A stretch of 7,354 nucleotides of DNA, taken from assembly GCA_021792115.1 (NCBI GenBank), contig JAJYVI010000045.1, positions 1 through 7,354 on the forward strand, written 5' to 3'. Origin of the DNA: Microcaldota archaeon. Lineage in GTDB: Archaea; Micrarchaeota; Micrarchaeia; Micrarchaeales; Micrarchaeaceae. The notes beneath the pieces are model-generated. The model saw only the letters and a program-made list of their open reading frames with translations, was not told where the DNA came from and ran no database searches. The position numbers and the translations under genes are program-made. Shown here piece by piece: positions 1 to 6,123 of this stretch; the first letter of the stretch is position 1; every line of letters starts with the position of its first letter.

Positions 1-39
1 TATTTTATTTTTAGTTTATTATGTTATTACTTATTGCCT

Positions 40-53
40 AAAAATATATATAG
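40..53 (-). promoter_or_regulatory. TATA-like element or T-rich terminator after the last gene
   Basis: On the minus strand this reads CTATATATATTTTT, about 40-50 nt past the stop of the 287-residue protein gene. As a TATA box it would start a transcript near position 20 for a gene beyond the left edge. As a T-rich tract it could instead end the upstream transcript. The sequence is also near-palindromic, so strand is uncertain. Confidence 0.3.
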
Positions 54-91
54 ATTTAAGCTCATTGTTTTTACTTTGCTTTTACAGAGTG

Positions 92-955
92 TCATACAAA
101 TTTTTTCTCTTCCTTGTCTGCATCTATGCCAGGCATAAACCTGGAAAGCTCACTAAATACATGCGCAATTGCAATTCTCCTCAAGAGATCTATTTCAGAG
201 TATATATGCATTTTCCTTGCACGGCTCATTTCCTTTTTTATTGACTTATTTATAAGAAAAACAATGCTGTGCGTAAGCTCGATTACTTTATTAGGACTTA
301 TTTTATTTTCAGAAATTATGCTTACAGACTTAGCTTCAAACCATTTCGCCTCATCTGCCTTGTAATCCAGTGCTGCACTGACAAGCTTCATATATTCAGG
401 AGATATCTTATAAAATATTTTATAAAAAACAGCGCCGAACGATGCATCATATGTATTCCTAAGCAGAAAGCCAATAACAAAAATCCTCTCGTCCCAATTG
501 CTGACATGCTCAACTGCATCGAAAACTGCCTTTATGTGCTGCGGCGGTGCGACCAGATTGTAATCCATTCCGTCAAGCAGGTTTTTGATTGCATTTTTAT
601 GCTTGTCTGTAATATCAAGAAGCTGCTGGAAATGCAGTATGTATTCAAGAGCAGGCTTGCTCTTTTCCTGCATCCATTTTTCCAGAATCCTGTGCATCAT
701 AGCTTCTCCAAAATAAAACAAGGAGACAACATATAGTATGTCCTTTATCTTGAACTCCATTCCATTCTGCAGCTTTATAGTTGTTTTTGTCAATACAGGC
801 TTTTTTCTTGAACTGATTATCGCAAGCAGGCTTTTTATTGTGCCTATCTTGTCTTTTCTAGATCTTAAGTACTCTACAATAGGCCCGACAGCCCATGTGG
901 GGATGCCTTGCTTTTCAAGTACTTTATCTAGAAACGCAGCATATGCTTTAGCCAT
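92..955 (-). CDS. Hypothetical helical cytoplasmic protein, 287 aa
   Basis: I do not recognise this protein. It starts with ATG at 955, one nucleotide after the TGA stop of the secreted-protein gene (TGA-A-ATG). A weak AGGT Shine-Dalgarno element lies 6 nt upstream, so the two are probably translationally coupled. No signal peptide or clear membrane helix is seen. The sequence looks almost entirely alpha-helical and is rich in Lys, Ile, Ala and Glu. Acidic and histidine residues sit in several predicted helices (E84/H88, D114/D117/H119, E149/H150, D201/E202), which loosely recalls ferritin-like helical bundles. However, the paired ExxH motifs of a diiron site are not present, so that idea is weak. 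The C-terminus is highly charged (DADKEEKKF). Sharing a transcript with an envelope protein suggests a cytoplasmic partner role; this is inference only. Confidence 0.85.
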   Translation of the reverse strand: MAKAYAAFLDKVLEKQGIPTWAVGPIVEYLRSRKDKIGTIKSLLAIISSRKKPVLTKTTIKLQNGMEFKIKDILYVVSLFYFGEAMMHRILEKWMQEKSKPALEYILHFQQLLDITDKHKNAIKNLLDGMDYNLVAPPQHIKAVFDAVEHVSNWDERIFVIGFLLRNTYDASFGAVFYKIFYKISPEYMKLVSAALDYKADEAKWFEAKSVSIISENKISPNKVIELTHSIVFLINKSIKKEMSRARKMHIYSEIDLLRRIAIAHVFSELSRFMPGIDADKEEKKFV

Positions 956-956
956 T

Positions 957-2618
957 TCAAGACCTGCGTCTTATTTTTCCTGAATCAGGTGTTTTTGCCT
1001 GCAAAGATGCATCATGCCTCTTGCGACGGCCAGAGTAAAACCTTAATGCTATAATGCATATTATTACTAATACAGCCAATGCATATATAATGGATTTGTT
1101 CTGACTAATGCTCTGCACTGCGCTCTGAGGAGATGAGAGTGAGATGTAATAGTTGTTTGAACCAGAAAGCTGTTGATTTTGAGGTAGATTGCTCTGGGTC
1201 CATTGCTCGTAGAGAGTTATAGGATAATTCCCAGGATTTCCATTGGTATCTGCTGAGACATAAAAAGTAATGTTTTCAGATTGGCCAGGAGCCAGTTGCG
1301 CTGAGTACTGGTTTGGATCTATTGTTGAGATAGGGTAAATCGTTTCCAATGTAAATGAGACATGCTGCGCTGCCTCGTTCCCAGTGTTCACGACCTGCAG
1401 GGTCAGAGGTGAATAAGACTGCCCTGGCTTGATGGAATCGCTTACTCCTGTCACTTGGAACACTGCCTTAGGCTCTAGAGAGACAGTTAAGTTGTATACC
1501 TTTGTTAATCTTGCCTTATAATTTGAGCTAGAATAATTAACTACTACCTGCAGTGTGTACTCTGTAGCACTCTCATTGGTTATCTGCACAAATATTGTTC
1601 TGTTCGCACTGCTGCCTAGCGCGCCCTCTTGTGCGATCGATGGTATAAAAAAGTACGAAGGATTTCCAATGCTTACTGAATTAGAGTGCAGGAAAAGAAT
1701 AGTTACATTCTTAGCTTCTCCTAGACCTATATTCTGGAAATTTATATTAAGGGTCTGGTTTGACCCTGCAAACACCTGCTGTGGATTGCTTGAATATATT
1801 GATGCTACTATATTAGGGCTATTGACAACAACAGATAAAGGCAGGCTAATAATCTCTGATTTCCTTTGGCCTATTGAATTAGTGTAGTTCACTTGTAAGT
1901 TGAGAGGGTAAGTGGAATTTGTTATATTTACATTTGTCTGAACAAGGAAATTTATATTATCTGATGAACCAGAGGACATAGACCCGAAAGAGTACTCATT
2001 AGATCCAACTCCTGTGAGTATACTGCTATTCATAAGCTTTATTGTTATATTTGTTGCATCCCCTGTTCCTATGTTTGAAACCTCTAATGGTATCTGCTGC
2101 TGTGCATCAGGCAGAATATTTATTGATTCCCCTGAGACTGTAATGTTAGGCACCCCATATACGTAAAATGATATTGGCATTGAGGAGAAACCCACTGTGT
2201 TTTCCTGCGTAGATGCCTGTGTCGACTGGTATGTCGCATTTACATAAATTGTATACGTCCCAGGAGTGAGCGTAGAAGGTATATGAAACTTGTATATGAA
2301 ATGGTCAAAGTTGCTGCCTCCGTACAGACCTTCCCCAATTGCGCTTATCAAGTAAGTTGATGAGGGAGATATATTCACTATTTTTCCTGGCGCATTTAGA
2401 TACAGGTTTACATTTGTCAGCTCCTGAGAATATGAGTTAAAAAGCTGAAATGTTATTGTTATGTTGCTGCCTGCGATTATTGGCTGTCCTGAAATCCCTA
2501 TATCAGACAGGCTCAAAGCGCCGTCGGCAGGGCTAAGCGTTGATGCGCTTGCAACAGAAAAATACAGCATTGCGATAATCGCTATAGCCAGTGGAAGAAT
2601 CTTAAACAATTTATTCAT
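957..2618 (-). CDS. Secreted, membrane-anchored CARDB/COG1361-like S-layer-type protein
   Basis: A 553-residue surface protein. The N-terminus is a typical Sec signal peptide: K3 and K6, a hydrophobic core at about 7-22, and a likely ASA|S cleavage after residue 25. Four consecutive beta-sandwich units follow, at about 35-155, 158-265, 269-381 and 386-495. Each has a [I/V]xxGxxxxxxxxxxNxGxxxxxN[V/I]-like start and ends in a Y-x-[L/I]-x-[V/L]-x-[V/Y]-x-Y strand, as in CARDB/NEW3/COG1361 domains of archaeal envelope proteins. A single transmembrane helix (about 509-527) is followed by a short basic cytoplasmic tail (RRKRHD...RRRS). I count about 17 N-x-S/T sequons, e.g. N52, N127, N231, N234, N304, N376, N449, consistent with a glycosylated exterior. 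The ATG at 2618 has an AAGGTG ribosome site 5 nt upstream. The gene follows an exporter operon and is joined to an unknown helical protein gene. A precise function cannot be read from the sequence. Confidence 0.9.
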   Translation of the reverse strand: MNKLFKILPLAIAIIAMLYFSVASASTLSPADGALSLSDIGISGQPIIAGSNITITFQLFNSYSQELTNVNLYLNAPGKIVNISPSSTYLISAIGEGLYGGSNFDHFIYKFHIPSTLTPGTYTIYVNATYQSTQASTQENTVGFSSMPISFYVYGVPNITVSGESINILPDAQQQIPLEVSNIGTGDATNITIKLMNSSILTGVGSNEYSFGSMSSGSSDNINFLVQTNVNITNSTYPLNLQVNYTNSIGQRKSEIISLPLSVVVNSPNIVASIYSSNPQQVFAGSNQTLNINFQNIGLGEAKNVTILFLHSNSVSIGNPSYFFIPSIAQEGALGSSANRTIFVQITNESATEYTLQVVVNYSSSNYKARLTKVYNLTVSLEPKAVFQVTGVSDSIKPGQSYSPLTLQVVNTGNEAAQHVSFTLETIYPISTIDPNQYSAQLAPGQSENITFYVSADTNGNPGNYPITLYEQWTQSNLPQNQQLSGSNNYYISLSSPQSAVQSISQNKSIIYALAVLVIICIIALRFYSGRRKRHDASLQAKTPDSGKIRRRS

Positions 2619-2623
2619 ATTTG

Positions 2624-2629
2624 CACCTT
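2624..2629 (-). promoter_or_regulatory. Shine-Dalgarno of the secreted-protein gene
   Basis: AAGGTG on the minus strand, 5 nt before the ATG at 2618. It matches the archaeal GGAGGTGA-type anti-anti-SD and supports this start, which also gives a complete signal peptide. Confidence 0.7.
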
Positions 2630-2715
2630 TTAGGATATTTTAATATTTTAACATTATTTTTTATTTTAATATTATTTTTACTTTATTTCTATTTTTTATT
2701 TTTCAGTTTTTATTT

Positions 2716-2770
2716 TTTTAATTTCTTTTAATTTCTCTATTTTAATTTGGTTTTAATTTTATTTTAATTT
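2716..2770. repeat. Five TTTTAATTT units near helical phase
   Basis: Exact nonamers start at 2716, 2726, 2740, 2751 and 2762. Short A/T tracts repeated every 10-11 bp tend to bend DNA (known physics of A-tracts). Whether this stretch is truly curved or bound by a chromatin protein is inference, and low complexity alone could produce part of the pattern. Confidence 0.5.
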
Positions 2771-2813
2771 TTATTTTTTATTCTCTTTCTTTTGCACTTT
2801 ATCTTATCTGTAT

Positions 2814-3923
2814 TTAGTCTATTGTGGTTTTGAAAAGCTTTACTGCAAAAATAAACATTACTACTATTCCTATTGCTAAAACTCCAAGATCAACCATTAT
2901 TGCATGCGGAGTGATATAGCCCAGCATTGTTATGCTCCTTATTCCGTCAACAGCATAAGTAAGGGGATTATACACATTGAATGGCTTGAATATGCTTGGC
3001 AACGAGGTTGCTGGGAAAAATGCTCCTGACAAAAACCAGAGCGGGAGCGTTATAGCATTCATTATTATGGTAAATATTTCTATGCGAGGTATGCGCAGTG
3101 CAAGTATTATTGCAACGCAGCTAAACAACACGGATATTGGTATTGTGAACGCAAATATCCATAATATTCCGAGAGGCCCCATCACAATCTTGACCCCGTC
3201 AAGGAATCCTATTACGATTGCTATTGCAACATAGAGCGATGACTGGGTTATGCCTGAAAGTATTTTCCCTAGGATTATAGAGATTTTTGAAATAGGCGAC
3301 ATCAAGAAGTATTTCAGCGTGCCTACATCTTTGTCTTTAATAAGTGAAATGCCTCCATTGAATATTGATCCAAAAACAGTTACCATTATGAGTATTCCGG
3401 CAAATAGAAAATCCTTATAGCTTGCCTGCGTTCCTGAAACAGGATTCTCTGATATATTGCCTGGCTTTGGCACTTGCGTCTGCTGTTGCACGCCTGAACC
3501 AAATTGAGAAGCAGTTTGCTGTATAAAAGAAAGACCTGTCTGTATGTTTTCAAAATTGTTGTTGTTATAATAAATAAGAATGCTAGGCCCCTGCGCATTG
3601 CTTGGAAACTGCGGCAGCATTATAACCACAAGACTCACGTTTGAGTTGTGCAGCATCTGCATTGCCTGCGCCTGGGTTGTCACAGACTGCACATTTAGCA
3701 CATTGTTAAGCTCAAGATCAGAGATAAAGTGAGATGCCTGAGGGCTATTTGCATAATTGACAACTGCTATTGGAATATGGTTTACAGTATTGCCTATCCC
3801 TCCAAGGAACACTATCATTACAAGAGGGAATATTATTGATCTAATTATGTTTGATGTAAGACTTGTCCTGAATATCATCATCTCTCTCTTGAAAAGGGTT
3901 AAACTATCCTGCATCAGCGCCAT
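2814..3923 (-). CDS. ABC-2 type permease with large extracytoplasmic insert
   Basis: Membrane subunit of an ABC exporter, working with the ATPase encoded just upstream. From the ATG at 3923 it is 369 aa. After a short cytoplasmic N-terminus (LTLFKREMMIF) comes a first membrane helix (about residues 27-45). An outside segment of about 120 residues follows, Asn/Gln-rich in its second half, and then five more helices. The cytoplasmic coupling stretch KDKDVGTLKYFLMSPIS and the late NPLTYAVDGIR motif are typical of DrrB/ABC-2 permeases; the insert resembles the ABC2_membrane_3/YhgE type rather than short DrrB. Two in-frame starts lie upstream and downstream: GTG at 3932, which would overlap the ATPase stop as GTGA, and ATG at 3914. 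I chose 3923 because a GAGGTGA ribosome site sits 5 nt before it. The stop is TAA. Substrate unknown. Confidence 0.9.
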   Translation of the reverse strand: MALMQDSLTLFKREMMIFRTSLTSNIIRSIIFPLVMIVFLGGIGNTVNHIPIAVVNYANSPQASHFISDLELNNVLNVQSVTTQAQAMQMLHNSNVSLVVIMLPQFPSNAQGPSILIYYNNNNFENIQTGLSFIQQTASQFGSGVQQQTQVPKPGNISENPVSGTQASYKDFLFAGILIMVTVFGSIFNGGISLIKDKDVGTLKYFLMSPISKISIILGKILSGITQSSLYVAIAIVIGFLDGVKIVMGPLGILWIFAFTIPISVLFSCVAIILALRIPRIEIFTIIMNAITLPLWFLSGAFFPATSLPSIFKPFNVYNPLTYAVDGIRSITMLGYITPHAIMVDLGVLAIGIVVMFIFAVKLFKTTID

Positions 3924-3928
3924 AAAAC

Positions 3929-3935
3929 TCACCTC
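3929..3935 (-). promoter_or_regulatory. Strong Shine-Dalgarno GAGGTGA deciding the permease start
   Basis: GAGGTGA on the minus strand, a seven-base match to the expected archaeal GGAGGTGATC. It is separated by GTTTT from the ATG at 3923 and overlaps the TGA stop of the ATPase gene. It argues for start 3923 over the GTG at 3932, which lies inside the motif. Confidence 0.75.
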
Positions 3936-4915
3936 ACTGCTTTATTTGACTGGGTAGTATCTGCTTTCTGTTCAGCATCCCTTAGAGATGCGCCAGTCAA
4001 CTTTATAAATACATCGTCGAGAGTAGGCAGTCTTAGACTTACAGAAAGCACTGGAACCTTGCTTGACTTTAGTGCCTCTAATATTTTCTGAAAAGTGTCC
4101 AATGGAGATTTTTCAACCATTGCCTCTATTTTGTCATTTACTGCTGTTGAATTCAATCCAACCTTTGACTTTAGCATCTTTCTAACCTGCTCTACATTCT
4201 CAGTCTTTGTTATAATCTCCAGGACATTGCCAGATGCTATCATTTTCTTAAGCTGCGACGGAGTACCCATTGCGATTATTTTTCCATGATCTATTATAGC
4301 TATATTGTCGCACAGCGCGTCTGCCTCCTCCAAATATTGCGTGGTAAGTATTATTGTAACTCCATCAGCCTTGAGCTTGCGTATGTCCTTCCACATCTGC
4401 ACTCTGTTTTGTATATCAAGCCCTGTAGTAGGCTCATCCAAAATAAGCAGCTTAGGCTCATGAAGCATTGATTTGACAAGATAAAGCCTGCGCTTCATGC
4501 CGCCTGAATAATTGCTCGCCTTTACGTCTGCAAATTTTTCAAGCTGTGATTCAGCCAAGGCAAATGAGACTTTGCTTGGAATCTCTGATTTCGGTATATG
4601 ATATAAATCTGCGCCGAGCGCAAGATTCTGCCTGCCTGTCAGTTCATTGTCCACAATTGTTTCTTGCGCCATGAACCCTATTATCTGCTTTACTTCCTTT
4701 GGATGTTTTAAGTTATCCAAACCATCAACAATAATTTTGCCGTCTGTCTGCTTTTCTATTCCAAGAATTGTGCTTATTGTAGTTGTCTTGCCTGCGCCGT
4801 TCGGTCCGAGAATTCCAAAAATTTCACCTTTGCCTATGCTAAAGCTTATACCGTCAACGGCTGTAAAATTACCAAAAAGCTTCCTTAGGTTCTTAACATC
4901 TACAAAGGGCTGCAT
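3929..4915 (-). CDS. DrrA-family ABC transporter ATP-binding protein (second copy)
   Basis: Cytoplasmic ATPase that powers the permease encoded 5 nt downstream. It is 328 aa, the usual DrrA length. Visible motifs are Walker A GPNGAGKT at 37-44, Q-loop Gln84, signature YSGGM at 136-140 and Walker B LLILDEP with Glu161, then GLD of the D-loop. The H-loop position reads TTQYLEEAD, so Gln193 replaces the usual His; this substitution is known in DrrA-type drug exporters. The C-terminal accessory domain ends with LDDVFIKLTGASLRD, the DrrA/DUF4162-type end. The start ATG at 4915 aligns with the paralogue at 7119; only a weak GATGGT precedes it. It is clearly a paralogue of the first ATPase, with two stretches of perfect nucleotide identity. 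The family exports drugs, lipids or polysaccharides; the substrate here is unknown. Confidence 0.95.
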   Translation of the reverse strand: MQPFVDVKNLRKLFGNFTAVDGISFSIGKGEIFGILGPNGAGKTTTISTILGIEKQTDGKIIVDGLDNLKHPKEVKQIIGFMAQETIVDNELTGRQNLALGADLYHIPKSEIPSKVSFALAESQLEKFADVKASNYSGGMKRRLYLVKSMLHEPKLLILDEPTTGLDIQNRVQMWKDIRKLKADGVTIILTTQYLEEADALCDNIAIIDHGKIIAMGTPSQLKKMIASGNVLEIITKTENVEQVRKMLKSKVGLNSTAVNDKIEAMVEKSPLDTFQKILEALKSSKVPVLSVSLRLPTLDDVFIKLTGASLRDAEQKADTTQSNKAVR

Positions 4916-4944
4916 TATACCATCTACTATCTAAATACAGGTTA

Positions 4945-5337
4945 TCATATAATTTTTTTTATCTCATGCGCAGTATTTATAAAAATCTTTTTTATTGAAA
5001 GCAAAACTTCAGCACCTTGTTGTGTCAATATATAATAGGCTTTTTTATCATCTGGTTTGCCGGCTGCAGTGCTGCTTATTTTATATATTTTTATATAGCC
5101 TGAACTTTCAAGAGACCTCAGCGTATTATATACATCATTCTTCAATTTTACATTGTTTACATCAAAATGGTTTTTTATCATTGCATTTTTGCCTATCTCC
5201 TTAAGAAGGCTATATGCATAGAATTTCCTTTTTTTCAGCTTTGACAGTATAATGATTTTGAGGATTGACGAGTATACTTCATTCTTGAAGAATTTCTTGT
5301 CAATGCCAACCTTAGTTTTTACTGTTTCTTTTTTCAT
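4945..5337 (-). CDS. PadR-like winged-helix transcriptional regulator
   Basis: A 130-residue DNA-binding protein between the two exporter cassettes, with 29 nt on each side. After a basic N-terminus (K2, K3, K7, K9, K14, K15) comes a winged helix at about 20-110. A first helix (VYSSILKIIILSKL) leads to FYAYSLLKEIG, corresponding to the PadR 'hGYeLikel' helix. Next come a recognition-helix region DVYNTLRSLESSGYIK (about 68-83) and a wing, GKPDDKKAYYILTQQGAEVL. A short C-terminal helix probably mediates dimerisation. PadR proteins are commonly encoded beside DrrAB-type exporters and repress them until a ligand binds (family knowledge). Control of this operon is therefore likely but not shown. 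AGTGAG lies about 6 nt before the ATG at 5337. The recognition-helix spacing, with NNVKLKND inserted before DVYNTL, is a little longer than typical. Confidence 0.85.
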   Translation of the reverse strand: MKKETVKTKVGIDKKFFKNEVYSSILKIIILSKLKKRKFYAYSLLKEIGKNAMIKNHFDVNNVKLKNDVYNTLRSLESSGYIKIYKISSTAAGKPDDKKAYYILTQQGAEVLLSIKKIFINTAHEIKKII

Positions 5338-5366
5338 ACTTACTCACTGGGTTTTAATTCTACAGT

Positions 5367-6122
5367 TTATCCAACATCAGTTTTCTTAAATGCATATGCA
5401 CTCAGTGCAATCATAATTGCTGTTGATATTAACATCGCAGCAAGATCTGTCCATATACTAAATGTACCTGAGCCTGATAATGTTATCCTGAGCCCATCAA
5501 TGCCGTATGTAAGTGGATTTGCATATGTAATGTATTTAACAAACTGGGGCAGCACATTTATTGGGAATATCCCATTTGAAAGAAAGAAAAGGGGCATTGT
5601 GAAAAAGCTTGTGACAAGCTGGAAACCCTGGAAATCACTGATGAATGAACCAAGAGTAAGGCCAAGGCCTATGAAAGTTGCTGCTATCAATGCCATGAAT
5701 ACAGGCGCAAGGATTAAGGCAGGGCTCATATGAATATTAAAACCTATTAATATTGAGATTAGTACTACTATTACGCTTTGTATCAAAGCAGTGCTTGCGC
5801 CGCCGAGTATTCGCCCTATGACTATAGAAATTCTAGAATTAGGCGTTACAAGTATTTCTTTAAGGAATCCGAACTGCCTATCCCATAGAACTGCTGTGCC
5901 AGACGATACTGCTGTGAAAAGGAGGGACATGCCTATGATTCCAGGGACTATGAAGTCAAGATAACTTCCTCCTGTACTAAGGTGTATAAGGCTTCCTAGA
6001 CCAAGTCCAAGGCCAAGAAGGAAAAACAACGGCATCATAAGTATTCCTATAATTCTCGACTTTGCCCTTATGAACCTTTTTATGTCCCTAAGCCATAAAA
6101 CATAAACAGCATTTATTTCCAT
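5367..6122 (-). CDS. DrrB-type ABC-2 permease
   Basis: Membrane subunit of the first exporter, 251 aa from the ATG at 6122. Six membrane helices can be placed at about 23-46, 57-78, 100-128, 134-160, 168-188 and 225-245. The coupling segment DRQFGFLKEILVTP (81-94) with following SRISIVIGRILGG, and the NPLTYGIDGLR motif (202-212), are hallmarks of DrrB/NodJ-type permeases, and the length is normal for the family. The reading frame stays open upstream to 6227, but that start would overlap the ATPase gene by about 100 nt and add a non-family polar N-terminus. At 6122 the arrangement is TAA-A-ATG with an AAGGA element 9 nt upstream, so this start is preferred. It is presumably translated in coupling with the ATPase and forms a 2+2 transporter with it. 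Confidence 0.92.
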   Translation of the reverse strand: MEINAVYVLWLRDIKRFIRAKSRIIGILMMPLFFLLGLGLGLGSLIHLSTGGSYLDFIVPGIIGMSLLFTAVSSGTAVLWDRQFGFLKEILVTPNSRISIVIGRILGGASTALIQSVIVVLISILIGFNIHMSPALILAPVFMALIAATFIGLGLTLGSFISDFQGFQLVTSFFTMPLFFLSNGIFPINVLPQFVKYITYANPLTYGIDGLRITLSGSGTFSIWTDLAAMLISTAIMIALSAYAFKKTDVG

Positions 6123-6123
6123 T

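Larger units (their letters stand above)
2619..2813 (-). other. A-rich (minus strand) intergenic spacer with phased A/T tracts
   Basis: No gene is seen here. The plus strand is almost only T and A, with a handful of G; the transcribed RNA of the flanking genes would be A-rich. TTTTAATTT occurs at 2716, 2726, 2740, 2751 and 2762, i.e. spaced 10, 14, 11 and 11 bp, near the DNA helical repeat. No run of three or more T exists on the minus strand, so a U-tract terminator for the upstream permease gene is absent. A weak TATA-like stretch (TTAAAATATT, about 2641-2655) could serve the secreted-protein gene, but such a match is easily due to composition. Confidence 0.5.

Noticed and set aside
27..95. 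22-codon minus-strand frame starting in the ATGA at the end of the 287-residue protein gene
   Set aside because: Very short, low-complexity, no ribosome site, and it runs through the TATA-like stretch. Overlap of ATG with the stop is likely chance.
269..736. 155-codon plus-strand frame opposite the 287-residue protein gene
   Set aside because: Cys/Arg/Ile-rich product with no domain signs. The minus-strand frame is longer, coupled to the upstream gene and has sensible composition.
4647..4934. Plus-strand open frame of 95 codons opposite the second ATPase
   Set aside because: It is the antisense of the Walker A region (VVVLPAPFGPR-type product), a well-known spurious call. The minus-strand gene is unambiguous.
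4916..5366. Identical 29-nt gaps on both sides of the PadR-like gene
   Set aside because: The two spacers (4916-4944 and 5338-5366) do not share sequence, so the equal length is probably coincidence and not a cassette boundary.
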